A stretch of DNA of 64,000 nt from Clostridia bacterium (GCA_017403145.1 JAFQOO010000002.1:126408-190407); one strand, 5' to 3'. Shown: positions 27,471 through 36,876, counted from the first letter of the stretch. Numbers and translations are program-made. The notes: a model not told the origin generated them from the sequence alone.

Positions 27471-28426
27471 TACAAGTCCAAGCCTAACTTTTTACAAAAT
27501 TTTAATTTGATAGGAAGTACCCTTATAGAAGCAATGATGAGAATGCCGAGTCCGACTATACCAATAAATGGGTATACAAATTTTATAACGTTACCAAAAC
27601 CAATCGAGGATAGAACTAGAGCTAGCATACAAACAGCGTATGCATTCATACCCTTTCTTTTAACAGCAAGTTTGAGGGAAGATAGGCAACTTGTTAGTAT
27701 CGAAGAAATTATAATTATAGCACCAAATATATCTAAATTTGTATCTTTAGCTACAGAATATAGGGGGATTTCTTGACTCTCTGCGCCAACCACAATACTC
27801 CTTACCATAGTTAAAAATAGGGAAATAAAGATAGCTATTATTATGCAAATAACAGAGGCATCCTTAGAATTTAACTTAGTACAATAATTGCCTGCATATA
27901 TACCTGCGCAAGTAGTATTCATCCCTGCGTACAGTAGTGGACTAAGAATAAAAAACCCACCTATGATTTTAGAGTTTTTAAACCAATATAAAACTAAAAG
28001 GAAAACGAGTACAAGAGGCACCGTTATAGAACATATTGATTTTATAAAATTGTTGCCTAATTCATATAAGAGTAAAGTAACTATTGCCATTATAAAAGCA
28101 CCATATCTTATACCTAGCAATTGATATAATATAGCTTCCGCACCACCCAGCATTGCTACAAGAAAAATAAAATTTATAAATTTGATAATAAGATTACCTA
28201 TCCATTGGTACTTTCCAAATATGCTACCTACGATATCACCATTATTTTTGATACCTAATATAATAAATGGATAGGAAAAAATACCTATTAAAACACCGCA
28301 CAAAATAACGGAAAAGAGGTTGGCATTTCCTAAGAAAACAACCACCTCTTTACCGCTAGCAAGACCTGCGCCTATAAGAGCACTTACGAAATTCAATGCA
28401 ACCACAAAATCTTTTAATAGTTTCAT
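27470..28426 (-). CDS. YkvI-like integral membrane protein (putative transporter)
   Basis: 318 residues with about ten hydrophobic segments. The first helix has the YkvI-family motif NFVSALIGAGLASGKEVVVF, resembling the unwound first helix of LeuT-fold amino-acid transporters, so a solute transporter is the best guess. No ligand can be named. The ATG has no Shine-Dalgarno; instead a perfect 12-bp palindrome lies 7-18 bp before it. It is followed by murB through a TAATG overlap and preceded at 38 bp by the ABC permease gene. Confidence 0.75.
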   Translation of the reverse strand: MKLLKDFVVALNFVSALIGAGLASGKEVVVFLGNANLFSVILCGVLIGIFSYPFIILGIKNNGDIVGSIFGKYQWIGNLIIKFINFIFLVAMLGGAEAILYQLLGIRYGAFIMAIVTLLLYELGNNFIKSICSITVPLVLVFLLVLYWFKNSKIIGGFFILSPLLYAGMNTTCAGIYAGNYCTKLNSKDASVICIIIAIFISLFLTMVRSIVVGAESQEIPLYSVAKDTNLDIFGAIIIISSILTSCLSSLKLAVKRKGMNAYAVCMLALVLSSIGFGNVIKFVYPFIGIVGLGILIIASIRVLPIKLKFCKKLGLDL

Positions 28427-28432
28427 ATATAA

Positions 28433-28444
28433 TGATACGTATCA
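28433..28444. promoter_or_regulatory. Palindrome TGATACGTATCA before the ykvI-like gene
   Basis: A perfect 12-bp dyad in the 38-bp gap between the ABC permease and the ykvI-like gene, covering the place where a Shine-Dalgarno would be expected. It could be an operator or a small hairpin. Confidence 0.35.
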
Positions 28445-28464
28445 AGTGGCGCAATAATAACTCG

Positions 28465-29256
28465 CTATTTAAATGATTTGTTTATCAATTTTTCTAAGAG
28501 TGCAACGGATAGATACATTAGTGTCGCGAGTACACAAAGTAAAATAGTAGAAGCCATTACCAAATCTAGTTTAAAAACTTGGGAGCCATAAACCAGTAGA
28601 TAACCTATACCTTCTTTGGAAACCAGATATTCACCCATAATGGTACCTACCCAACTTAACCCAACGTTAATTTTTAAAATGGAAATTATGTTGGGCACAT
28701 TGCTAGGAAGAATAAGCTTCCAAAGAATTTGGAACTTGCTTGCACCCATTGCTTTCAACAATTCTATTTTTTCTTTATCAACAGAGTTAAACCCCGTGTG
28801 AGCAGAAATAATAGTTATGATTACACATATGAGTAAAGCCATTGTTATAATTGCACCTCGACCTGCTCCAACCCATATGATAATTAGTGGCCCAAGCGCA
28901 ACTTTAGGGAGAGAGTTTAGTACTATTAGATATGGTTCCAATATGTCGCTCAAGGTTTTACTCCACCATAGTGCAATAGCAATAAGCACACCAATTAAAG
29001 TGGAAAGTAAAAAACTAATTATCGTTTCATATAAAGTAGCTCCGGCGTGTTTCCATAAATCTCCGCTTTCATACAAGTCCTTTAACGAGATGGCAACACG
29101 AGATGGAGAGCTGGTAATAAAAGGGTCGCTCCATTCAAGATATGCAGATAGCTCCCAAATACCAAAAGCCAGCAATAGGATTCCTATTTGAGCAATTAGG
29201 ACTACGATTTTATGAATTTTTATCTTTTTTAGATATTTTTTATGCTCTTCACTCAT
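28465..29256 (-). CDS. ABC transporter permease (SsuC/TauC/ThiX type)
   Basis: 263 residues with about six membrane segments and the BPD_transp_1 EAA loop (ELLKAMGASKFQILWKLILP). The N-terminal WELSAYLEWSDPFITSSPSRV resembles permeases for sulfonates, nitrate and thiamine precursors (W-E-x-x-x .. P-x-P-x-x-V). It overlaps the ATPase gene by 8 bp and forms an importer with the next two genes. Substrate unknown. Confidence 0.92.
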   Translation of the reverse strand: MSEEHKKYLKKIKIHKIVVLIAQIGILLLAFGIWELSAYLEWSDPFITSSPSRVAISLKDLYESGDLWKHAGATLYETIISFLLSTLIGVLIAIALWWSKTLSDILEPYLIVLNSLPKVALGPLIIIWVGAGRGAIITMALLICVIITIISAHTGFNSVDKEKIELLKAMGASKFQILWKLILPSNVPNIISILKINVGLSWVGTIMGEYLVSKEGIGYLLVYGSQVFKLDLVMASTILLCVLATLMYLSVALLEKLINKSFK

Positions 29257-30013
29257 TGCTAACCTCCAGGTCTTTCCAAACGTTGCGAAAGTATACGTTA
29301 AAGGACTTTTGTTCTCTTCTCTTTAACGGTGGGATAGTTCTATCGAGTTCTATGTTATATATGGTTTTAATCCTTGCAGGTCGCTCGGTTAAAACAACCA
29401 CCTTTGTACTCATAGAAATAGCTTCACTAATATCGTGTGTTACTAGTATTGCAGTCTTTTTTTCTTCGGCAATAATATTTGCTACGTCGTCACAAACTGC
29501 AAGACGTGTTTGAAAATCAAGTGCCGAAAATGGTTCGTCGAGTAATAGTAGCTTCGGTGCACCAACAAGAGTCCTAATTAACGCAGCTCTTTGACGCATA
29601 CCACCAGATAGTTCACTAGGCTTCTTATACATAAAGTCTTTTAGACCATACTTTTCTAGTAGTTTTTTTGCATATTCTATTACCTCTGGCGTTTTATTTC
29701 TTTTTATTTCCGGTGAAAGTATTACGTTTTTTAGTATATTTCGCCATTCGAATAGCTGGTCTCTTTGTGGCATAAGAGCAATCAAGTCTTTAGCTTCAGC
29801 CAACTTCTGGTCGCCAATAATAACTTCGCCCGAACTTGGTTCTAGTAATCCTGCAAGTATCGAAAGTAGCGTTGACTTTCCGCATCCGCTAGGCCCAACT
29901 ATAGAAACGAACTCGTGCTCGTTAACCGATAACGTGATGTCCTTTAGGGCTTCGGTTTCTCCACTTGGCGAATGGTAAATGTGTGATAGGTTTTTGAGCA
30001 CGAGTAGTGGCAT
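29249..30013 (-). CDS. ABC transporter ATP-binding protein (SsuB/TauB/ThiZ type)
   Basis: A 254-residue nucleotide-binding subunit with a complete set of motifs: Walker A GPSGCGKST, Q-loop LMPQRDQLFEW, signature LSGGMRQRAALIR, Walker B LLLLDEPFSALD and switch His in LVTHDISEAI. The EAISMSTKVVVLTERPA tail is common in the nitrate/sulfonate/taurine importer group. It sits 11 bp downstream of the binding-protein gene with an AGGAGG SD and overlaps the permease gene. Confidence 0.95.
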   Translation of the reverse strand: MPLLVLKNLSHIYHSPSGETEALKDITLSVNEHEFVSIVGPSGCGKSTLLSILAGLLEPSSGEVIIGDQKLAEAKDLIALMPQRDQLFEWRNILKNVILSPEIKRNKTPEVIEYAKKLLEKYGLKDFMYKKPSELSGGMRQRAALIRTLVGAPKLLLLDEPFSALDFQTRLAVCDDVANIIAEEKKTAILVTHDISEAISMSTKVVVLTERPARIKTIYNIELDRTIPPLKRREQKSFNVYFRNVWKDLEVSNE

Positions 30014-30024
30014 ATTACGTCCTC

Positions 30025-31017
30025 CTATTTTAAACTTTCTACTATACTGTTATCAATAACGTCTTCAAATGCAACGTCCTTATCTAGCACTTTACTGAAC
30101 TTTAAGATATCGATAAGTTTATCATAGTCTTCTTTGAGCATTATAGGGGAAGTCTTGAATGCTCCAATTTCTTTGTAGGCTTTAACAGCGCTCGCAAGGT
30201 CGTCTACGGAGTTACCTGTAAAACTTGGTGCAAGGGCGTTAGCGACGGTTAGGTCATCACTGTTCATTACGAAATCAATACCTTTTAGAATTGCTTTCAT
30301 AAAGCTTTTAACGGTGTTTTGGTTATCCTTAATGTAATCTTTGGTTGCCATAAAACAAGTATAAGGAACGGTACCGGCTTCGCTACCTACGTCAGTTTGT
30401 ATATAGCCTTTACCAGCATTTTGATAGGTGGTCGCAACAGGCTCGAACATTGTGCAATAGTCTCCGGTCCCTGCACCAAACGCCGAAGCAATCAAGTCGA
30501 ATTGTACGTCGTAGTTTATTGTTACGTTCTTTCCATTGACTAGTCCGTTTTTGTATAACGCATATTCTAGGCACATAGCAGGCATACCGCCTTTTCTGCC
30601 TCCTATTATTTCTTTACCTTCCAGAGACGACCAATTGAAATTTTCCACCTTATTTCTTCCTATTAAAAACGAACCATCTTTCGTCGTTAATTGTCCAAAT
30701 ACGATAGGGTAATTGCTACTGCCACCGGCATTGACGTATATGGCTGTTTCAGGTCCGGCTAGTCCAATATCTGCTTGCCCGCTCATAATAGCGGTCATCG
30801 TTTTGTCGCTTCCTCCGCCATTAGTTAACTCGATGGTAAGTCCAACTTCTTCAAAGTATCCGTTATTTATTGCTACGTAAAGCGGTGCGTAGAAAACAGA
30901 GTGTGTAACCTCGTTTATTTTCACAACGGTGCCTTCGTCGTTTTTGCAACTTACTAGTGAAAGCGTGGCTATTGTTAGAATTGCCATAACTAAAAAAATG
31001 GTTATTAACTTTTTCAA
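30025..31017 (-). CDS. NMT1/THI5-like substrate-binding lipoprotein of the ABC importer
   Basis: A 330-residue type II periplasmic-binding fold protein with a lipoprotein signal peptide (MKKLITIFLV.., lipobox LVSC), lipid-anchored outside. The NMT1-like blocks VFYAPLYVAINNGYFEEVGL, MSGQADIGLAGPE and GRKGGMPAM are seen. The start is put at a TTG at 31017, because an upstream in-frame GTG would place the excellent SD AAAGGAGG inside the coding region. Members of this family bind sulfonates, taurine, aromatic sulfonates or pyrimidine precursors of thiamine. No TPP riboswitch is visible in the 120-bp upstream gap, so a thiamine role is not supported. Confidence 0.88.
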   Translation of the reverse strand: MKKLITIFLVMAILTIATLSLVSCKNDEGTVVKINEVTHSVFYAPLYVAINNGYFEEVGLTIELTNGGGSDKTMTAIMSGQADIGLAGPETAIYVNAGGSSNYPIVFGQLTTKDGSFLIGRNKVENFNWSSLEGKEIIGGRKGGMPAMCLEYALYKNGLVNGKNVTINYDVQFDLIASAFGAGTGDYCTMFEPVATTYQNAGKGYIQTDVGSEAGTVPYTCFMATKDYIKDNQNTVKSFMKAILKGIDFVMNSDDLTVANALAPSFTGNSVDDLASAVKAYKEIGAFKTSPIMLKEDYDKLIDILKFSKVLDKDVAFEDVIDNSIVESLK

Positions 31018-31101
31018 AAATCCTCCTTTTAACACTACATACTATGAGTTAAAATTAAAAGGCGGTTACACTTATTTACAGTTAAATTTAACAATATGAA
31101 C

Positions 31102-31130
31102 TTGAAAAGGTTGGCTATATATGGTATAGT
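31102..31130 (+). promoter_or_regulatory. Promoter of the Ig-like membrane protein, positioned for a leaderless transcript
   Basis: TTGAAA (31102-31107), 17 bp, TATAGT (31125-31130). Seven bases separate the -10 box from the ATG at 31138, and there is no SD. Confidence 0.7.
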
Positions 31131-31137
31131 AATTAAT

Positions 31138-33150
31138 ATGAAAAAGGTATTTATAATTACAATCTTAGTTATGGTGTTTATTGCTACTGCACTTGTTGGC
31201 GGAGGTTTTTTTGCTGTTGCCGAAAACGAGATTGTTATTTCTAAGATAACAAAGGTGAATGCTGATGGTGAAATAGTGGATTATGATTCCACTTATTCTA
31301 GAGACGTAACAATAAATTATACTTTCCAAACAGCTCATAGCTATTACGTGGAAGTATACAAAAAGGTAAATACTACATACGAGTACGTTCGAACCACCGA
31401 TAGTAAACTTGTCCAAGAGGGTACGGGTATTTATACCATAATAGACGACGGAGATTTGAGAATAGATTGTATGGCTAACGATTCTAATGGGGATGAGATA
31501 GCTTCTATATCAATTACTATCAAGTCTGACGTAAGTGCGCCTAGTATCCCCACGATAGATACCGATGGAGCTATGGACGTTTCTCACTCCGAAAGTTTTA
31601 GCGTAGGATACGTAATAAATTATGACACTCTTTCGGGTATAGATTTTACTCGTTCGAATTATATGTTTAAGGACGTTGATGGCAACGTTGTGATAGATGA
31701 AACACCTGTATCAGAAGGGTATGATAAAGCTCTTGTAGGTGGTATAAATCAAAACGGAACTTTGGTCTTCACTATCTATGATAAAGCGGGTAACTTTATC
31801 GTCGCAGAAAAAGAGTATTCTTTACACTATTACGTCAATTCTACCGCTCCAACCATTGTAGTTACACCATCAAGCGGTTATAGTCCTAACGTTATGGTAA
31901 CGCTAAGTTGGCCAATGGGCGTTAGTTACAAATACTATAAAATAATAGCTAATGGAACCGAGCAAGCACGTACTTTGTACACAACGCCATTTAGCATAAC
32001 GCAAGAGGGCACCGTAGAAATTAGAGCATACTATTTTGAAGATGGTGAACAAACGTTTGTATCAAAGACTATAAATAACGTAGATAAAACACCACCCACT
32101 GCTTCTAGTATTGCCGAAAGCATTAACGTTAAAGTAAACCTAACTTCGGCTGAACCAATCGTTTTATCACTCACTCCAAACGATGCAAGAAGTGGAGTAA
32201 AAAGAGTTTATCTTAAAAATTTCGGCACCGAGTTTACTAGAAGTGGAATTAATACTTTTTCTTTGGACGTTAGTGCAAGGTTGGGTACAAGCGTAATTAT
32301 AGTAGCTGAAGATAACGCGGGCAACGTTACAGAATATAACTATCCTTTGAATGGATATGACAAAGATAGAATAAGTTATTATGCAAATACTTTTAAAAAC
32401 CTGAATGAAAACGCATACGACGCGGTCGCTTGGAGCGAACTACTAAACGCATATAGTAGGCTTTCAAATCTATTATCTTCAGCAGATAGTACCAGTGGCG
32501 ATATTTCTAAATACGCACAAGAAGTTGATAGTGCAATCGAAGGCAAACACATAGTTAAGGTAACCATAACGGATATTATAGATGGCTTAAACAACGATTT
32601 TAGCGCAACGATAACAGAAAACGCTACCAACGTAAAGAAGGGTGGCAAGATAAACCTTTCAGTCAAAAAGCTTGACGTTAGCGAAGGAGAATTTAACGAA
32701 AAACTATCCGTTGGCGCAGCTATTGCAAAGTTCCCCTCATATGAAGGATATGGTTTTAATCTTACTCTCACCGATAGAGAAGCTCAACCGGTTACCATAT
32801 ACAACCAAATGAGTGTTTCTTTAACCATTCCCGGTGTTGGAAAACTTGCAAAAGTTTATAGCGAAAAGGACGGAGTCCTTCATCAATTATCTTCAACAAT
32901 AGAAAATAACGTACTAACTTTCCAAGCAGCAAGCGATGGCAATTTCTATTTGATAGTAGAAACCGATATCCCCGAAGACCCTGGTAAGGGTTTGATGATA
33001 GGGGATAAATTCTATCCTCTCGACCTATTGTTAATTACAGGCGGAATAATCTTTGGTGCGATGTTACTTGTAGGTATTCTTACCCCGCTTATCTACAAAT
33101 TGATTAAAAATAAAAAGACTGCTGGAAAGAAATTTAACTATTTGAAATAA
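31138..33150 (+). CDS. Exported Ig-like domain protein with C-terminal membrane anchor
   Basis: 670 residues. An N-terminal signal peptide (MKKVFIITILVMVFIATALV) is followed by an all-beta ectodomain. Residues about 120-215 (DVSAPSIPTIDTDGAMDVSH) and 235-310 (NSTAPTIVVTPSSGYSPNVM) read like Ig-like or Y-Y-Y-x-x-x-G-T-x-x-A units found next to carbohydrate-active modules. A helical stretch at about 415-480 has the spacing of a FIVAR-like linker. One membrane helix (about 628-652) precedes a short basic tail KNKKTAGKKFNY. The upstream in-frame ATG at 31096 precedes the promoter and is rejected. Not recognised as a named family; probably a surface-exposed binding protein. Confidence 0.8.
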   Translation: MKKVFIITILVMVFIATALVGGGFFAVAENEIVISKITKVNADGEIVDYDSTYSRDVTINYTFQTAHSYYVEVYKKVNTTYEYVRTTDSKLVQEGTGIYTIIDDGDLRIDCMANDSNGDEIASISITIKSDVSAPSIPTIDTDGAMDVSHSESFSVGYVINYDTLSGIDFTRSNYMFKDVDGNVVIDETPVSEGYDKALVGGINQNGTLVFTIYDKAGNFIVAEKEYSLHYYVNSTAPTIVVTPSSGYSPNVMVTLSWPMGVSYKYYKIIANGTEQARTLYTTPFSITQEGTVEIRAYYFEDGEQTFVSKTINNVDKTPPTASSIAESINVKVNLTSAEPIVLSLTPNDARSGVKRVYLKNFGTEFTRSGINTFSLDVSARLGTSVIIVAEDNAGNVTEYNYPLNGYDKDRISYYANTFKNLNENAYDAVAWSELLNAYSRLSNLLSSADSTSGDISKYAQEVDSAIEGKHIVKVTITDIIDGLNNDFSATITENATNVKKGGKINLSVKKLDVSEGEFNEKLSVGAAIAKFPSYEGYGFNLTLTDREAQPVTIYNQMSVSLTIPGVGKLAKVYSEKDGVLHQLSSTIENNVLTFQAASDGNFYLIVETDIPEDPGKGLMIGDKFYPLDLLLITGGIIFGAMLLVGILTPLIYKLIKNKKTAGKKFNYLK

Positions 33151-33204
33151 TGGTAAAATATTTTTCATATTTATAATTGTTTTATTATGAGAGGGGATGT
33201 GAGT

Positions 33205-34506
33205 ATGAAAAAAAAGGTAATATTAATTTTATTTATCATTCTTATTTGTGGCACATTATCGCTTACAATTTTTTCTTGCACTCCAAACGTTGGTGAGGAC
33301 GAGTCTAACGGAGTTACGGACGACCACAAGAACGATGAAGCTAATCCTCCACTAATAGAAGATCTTCCTCAAGACAATCCACAAGAAACTCCCAAGGAAG
33401 AAGAAAACAAGGAAAGTTTCCAATTTACAGTCGTCAACGAGGATGATACGAAAGGCGAAATTGTTGATTCGAGTGGGGTATACGAAGAGGGTAGTTTAGT
33501 ATTGTTATCTGCAACTATCCAAAGCGTTTACGGATTTGAAGGATGGTACGATGAGGATGGTGTTTTATTGAGCGATGATATGCTATATACCTTTAGTATG
33601 CCACGTGAAAGTAAGCAAATAACTGCAAGGTGGACTGTTAATCCTTCCCTTAATGCATTCGAGTATGAGATTGATGGAGAAAAAGTAACGATACTTGGGG
33701 CATTATACGACGGAATAGAGAACCTAGTTTTACCTGAAGAGGCTACGGATTTGGGGGATTTTGCATTTAGCGAGAACGTCAATTTAACAAGTGTCGTTTT
33801 ACACTCCGGAGTGGTAAACGTGGGAGCTGGCACTTTTAAGTCATGTACCAATCTTGCTACTGTTACGCTTGGAACCGCGGTGAAAACTTTGGGCAGAGAG
33901 TGCTTTTATGGTTGTGAAAATTTGGAAAATATTATTTTAACGGAAGGTCTTTTAAGTATTGGTCCACGTTCTTTTTATAACTGTAAAAAGCTGGCGGAAA
34001 TAGATATTCCTACTACCGTAGGTGCAATAGAGGACTATGCTTTTAGGAACTGTGTAAGCCTTAAAGAAGCCGTAATTCCGCAAGGAGTAAACGTTATAAA
34101 TGCCTATCTTTTTGATGGATGTACTTCGCTGGAACGAGTAACTTTGCCCGAAAGCGTCACTTTTATAGATAATAATGCTTTTAATGGATGCAATAGGTTG
34201 GTTTCTATTAATATCCCATCAAGAGTAACCTATATTGCAAGTAAAGCATTTGCAAGCAGTGGCATAACGACGGTTACAATACCCGCGAGTGTTACAAAAA
34301 TTGGAAAGCAAGCATTTGAAAACTGTTATGCTTTGGATGAAATTATATTTGAAAAAACCTCGTATTGGTTTTATACCGAAAATATTGCTATTTGGAACGC
34401 CATGGAGGGCGGTATATTCGTAAACGTTTCCACTCCAAGCGATAATCCTAACAAATTTAATCAATTATACGCCGACAAATATCTTTACTATTCCGATACT
34501 ATATAA
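33205..34506 (+). CDS. BspA-like leucine-rich repeat lipoprotein with an InlB-type repeat
   Basis: 433 residues. The signal peptide ends in lipobox TIFSC (Cys25), followed by an acidic linker rich in Asp, Glu, Asn and Pro (about 27-75). An InlB B-repeat-like unit (about 76-145) has the GFEGWYDEDGVLLSDD core. Residues about 150-405 are LRR_5/BspA repeats of about 23 residues with the pattern I-x-x-x-A-F-x-x-C-x-x-L-x-x-V-x-[IL]-P, such as SIGPRSFYNCKKLAEIDIP. Start ATG 33205 is chosen because GAGAGGGGATGTGAG stands before it. BspA-type repeats mediate host-protein or bacterial coadhesion in oral and gut bacteria; here the ligand is unknown. Confidence 0.93.
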   Translation: MKKKVILILFIILICGTLSLTIFSCTPNVGEDESNGVTDDHKNDEANPPLIEDLPQDNPQETPKEEENKESFQFTVVNEDDTKGEIVDSSGVYEEGSLVLLSATIQSVYGFEGWYDEDGVLLSDDMLYTFSMPRESKQITARWTVNPSLNAFEYEIDGEKVTILGALYDGIENLVLPEEATDLGDFAFSENVNLTSVVLHSGVVNVGAGTFKSCTNLATVTLGTAVKTLGRECFYGCENLENIILTEGLLSIGPRSFYNCKKLAEIDIPTTVGAIEDYAFRNCVSLKEAVIPQGVNVINAYLFDGCTSLERVTLPESVTFIDNNAFNGCNRLVSINIPSRVTYIASKAFASSGITTVTIPASVTKIGKQAFENCYALDEIIFEKTSYWFYTENIAIWNAMEGGIFVNVSTPSDNPNKFNQLYADKYLYYSDTI

Positions 34507-34517
34507 GGCATAAAAGT

Positions 34518-34540
34518 AGGGAGCGAAAGCTCCCTTTTTT
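34518..34540 (+). terminator. Intrinsic terminator after the LRR lipoprotein
   Basis: AGGGAGC-GAAA-GCTCCCT with a GNRA-type loop, followed by TTTTT. Confidence 0.93.
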
Positions 34541-34551
34541 AGGTGATGGTG

Positions 34552-34575
34552 GCACTTTTGATAAAGTGCGGTTTT
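34552..34575 (+). terminator. Second hairpin downstream, possible tandem terminator
   Basis: GCACTTT-TGAT-AAAGTGC followed by GGTTTTT on the + strand. It lies in the gap before the convergent serA gene. Confidence 0.5.
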
Positions 34576-34596
34576 TGAGTCTCATTTGCAATGTTA

Positions 34597-35739
34597 TTAC
34601 AATATCCTAATACTAATTATATCGCTAATATCTGCAAGGGTGGATACAAGATTTTCGTCTACCTCTAGTGAGATATTGTCGTCGGTATCTATTATTGCGT
34701 ATCCTATTGTGCCACGCTCTGCGTAATTAAAGGTGCAATCAATGGTGCTTAGGGTAGCTTTGATGTCGTCAAGTGCCTTAGTAGCGGTGTTATAAATTAT
34801 TGTTATACGATTTGCTAGCGTACGTTCAATTTTGATATTGGGGAAATTGACCGAATTTATAACGTTTCCGTTTTCAAGATATTCTTTGATTTGTGCACTT
34901 GCCATAATTGCACAATTTTCTTCGGCTTCTTCGGTGCTTGCGCCTAAATGGGGGATAGCAATAATACCATTAACGTTTAGGCAATCTTCACTTGGGAAAT
35001 CAACCACGTAATTTCTTACTTTACCATTGCCGATAGCTTCTTTTATTGCAGTAACGTCAACGAGTTCACCACGTGCCATATTAAGTATAATTACACCGTC
35101 TTTCATTTTGGAAAGAGTATCGGAGTTAATCATACCGCGAGTAGTGGGGAGTAGGGGAAGATGTAAACTGATATAATCACTAACAGCGTACAAATCGTCT
35201 AAATTGTTTACTACGTTTATATAAGCCTCGTTTCCTTTGTAGAAGGGGTCGTAGCCAACGACTTTCATTCCAAGAGCATTTAGAGAGTTAGCTACTTTAA
35301 TACCTATAGCTCCAAGACCTACGATACCAACGGTTTTACCTAAAATTTCGGTTCCGCCAAAGCTCGATTTGCCTTTTTCTACTTGTTTTGGTACGTCGCT
35401 TCCGGAAAGGGTATTTGCCCATTTGTTACCACCGATAATATCTCTACTAGCAAGCAAAATACCGCAAATTACTAATTCTTTAACAGCATTTGCGTTAGCG
35501 CCGGGAGTATTAAATACGCAAACACCGGCATCAGTCATTCTATCTAAAGGTATATTATTGACGCCTGCGCCTGCTCTACCGATGCAAAGAAGGTTATCGT
35601 TGATTTCATATTCGTCCATTTTGAAAGAACGAACTAAAATAGCATCAGGGCTAGTGGAATTATCACTAACGCTATAATCATCGTTAAAAACGTTGTAAAT
35701 CTTGTTGCTGATTTTATTTAGAGTGAGTATATCAAACAT
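34597..35739 (-). CDS. serA: D-3-phosphoglycerate dehydrogenase
   Basis: Oxidises 3-phosphoglycerate to 3-phosphohydroxypyruvate with NAD+, the entry to serine synthesis. The 380 residues show the D-2-hydroxyacid dehydrogenase fold: Rossmann motif VGIVGLGAIGIKVANSL (about 147-163), catalytic Arg in LNMARGELVDV, Glu in FPSEDCL and His in IPHLGASTEEAEENCA. A short C-terminal region of about 75 residues (RITIIYNTATKALDDIK and on) is ACT-like, as in compact Bacillota SerA, and may sense serine. Its ATG shares a base with the serC stop (TAATG). Confidence 0.95.
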   Translation of the reverse strand: MFDILTLNKISNKIYNVFNDDYSVSDNSTSPDAILVRSFKMDEYEINDNLLCIGRAGAGVNNIPLDRMTDAGVCVFNTPGANANAVKELVICGILLASRDIIGGNKWANTLSGSDVPKQVEKGKSSFGGTEILGKTVGIVGLGAIGIKVANSLNALGMKVVGYDPFYKGNEAYINVVNNLDDLYAVSDYISLHLPLLPTTRGMINSDTLSKMKDGVIILNMARGELVDVTAIKEAIGNGKVRNYVVDFPSEDCLNVNGIIAIPHLGASTEEAEENCAIMASAQIKEYLENGNVINSVNFPNIKIERTLANRITIIYNTATKALDDIKATLSTIDCTFNYAERGTIGYAIIDTDDNISLEVDENLVSTLADISDIISIRIL

Positions 35740-36812
35740 TATTTATTCTCCAATTCAAATTTCTTCATAAACTCGATAAGGGCTTTAACGCCTTCAACGG
35801 GCATTGCATTATAGATGCTAGCACGCATACCGCCAACCAACTTATGACCTTTTAGTGAAACAAGACCAGCTTTTTCTGCTTCTTTAACGAATTTAGCATT
35901 TAGCTCGTCGTCGCCGGTTACGAATGGTACGTTCATAATAGACCTATCAAGTGCGTTTACAGGGTTTGTGAATAGTGCGCTTCCGTCAATAAAATCATAT
36001 AGAAGTTTTGCTTTATATTCATTGATTTGTTGTATAGCTTTAACGCCACCAAGTTTCTTCAAATGACGGAATACTAGCATTGCCATATAAATCGAGAAGC
36101 AGGGGGGAGTGTTATATAGTGAGTTAGCATCGGCTTGAGTTTTATATGCAAGCATAGTAGGGCAAATGGACATTTCTTTACCGATGAGGTCCTTTCTTAC
36201 GATAACGATAGTTACACCTGCGGGAGCGATATTCTTTTGCGCACCGGCATAGATAAGGCCATACTTATTAACGTCGATAACTTCGGAAAGGATATTGGAA
36301 GAATGGTCGGCAACGATAGTAGCATCGGTTTTTGGGAACGTTCTATCTGTATAACGGGTACCGAAAATCGTATTATTTTGGGTAATGTGAACGTAGTCGA
36401 TATCATCACGGAAGGTTACGTTTTCGGGGATATAAGTGAACGTTTTATCTTTGCTAGAAGCTGCTATTTGGATATCGCCATATTTTCTTGCAGCTTTTTC
36501 TGCTTTACCGGAGAAGTTACCAGTTACGACGTAATCGGCTCTACCTTTTTGTAATAAGTTAAGGGGGATAGCATCAAATTGTTGTGATGCACCGCCTTGA
36601 ACAAATAAAATTTCGTAGTTGTCGGGAACGTTTAGAAGTTCTCTTAGTAGGGCTAGAGCCTCCATATGGATTGCATCGTACCATTTGGAGCGGTGGCTCA
36701 TTTCGGTAACGCTCATACCACTGCCTTGATAATCAAGGAAATCTTTTTGGACGGATAGTTTTACTTCTTCGGGCAACATGCTGGGCCCTGCTGAAAAATT
36801 GTAAACTTTCAT
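35739..36812 (-). CDS. serC: Phosphoserine aminotransferase
   Basis: A PLP enzyme that converts 3-phosphohydroxypyruvate plus glutamate to phosphoserine; it feeds on the product of the overlapping serA gene. The 357 residues start with the family's YNFSAGPSMLP and contain HRSKWYDAIHMEA, FVQGGASQQFDAIPLNLL, and the PLP-lysine context LIYAGAQKNIAPAGVTIVIV. The end GGMRASIYNAMPVEGVKAL is also diagnostic. SD TTGGAGAC stands before the ATG. No serB lies in the window. Confidence 0.97.
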   Translation of the reverse strand: MKVYNFSAGPSMLPEEVKLSVQKDFLDYQGSGMSVTEMSHRSKWYDAIHMEALALLRELLNVPDNYEILFVQGGASQQFDAIPLNLLQKGRADYVVTGNFSGKAEKAARKYGDIQIAASSKDKTFTYIPENVTFRDDIDYVHITQNNTIFGTRYTDRTFPKTDATIVADHSSNILSEVIDVNKYGLIYAGAQKNIAPAGVTIVIVRKDLIGKEMSICPTMLAYKTQADANSLYNTPPCFSIYMAMLVFRHLKKLGGVKAIQQINEYKAKLLYDFIDGSALFTNPVNALDRSIMNVPFVTGDDELNAKFVKEAEKAGLVSLKGHKLVGGMRASIYNAMPVEGVKALIEFMKKFELENK

Positions 36813-36847
36813 AATGTGTCTCCAAATTATATAATAATTTGTGTACT

Positions 36848-36876
36848 ATTATACAACGAAATTTCTGTGATGTAAA
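36848..36876 (-). promoter_or_regulatory. Promoter of serC-serA
   Basis: On the minus strand TTTACA (36876-36871), 17 bp, TATAAT (36853-36848). The leader to the serC ATG is about 30 nt. Confidence 0.8.

Noticed and set aside
30025..31095. Thiamine-precursor importer with TPP riboswitch
   Set aside because: The binding protein is of the NMT1/THI5-like family, but the 120-bp upstream gap shows no conserved THI element, so no substrate is assigned.
31096..31137. Longer N-terminus of the Ig-like protein from ATG 31096
   Set aside because: The -35 and -10 boxes lie downstream of that ATG, and the signal peptide begins at ATG 31138.
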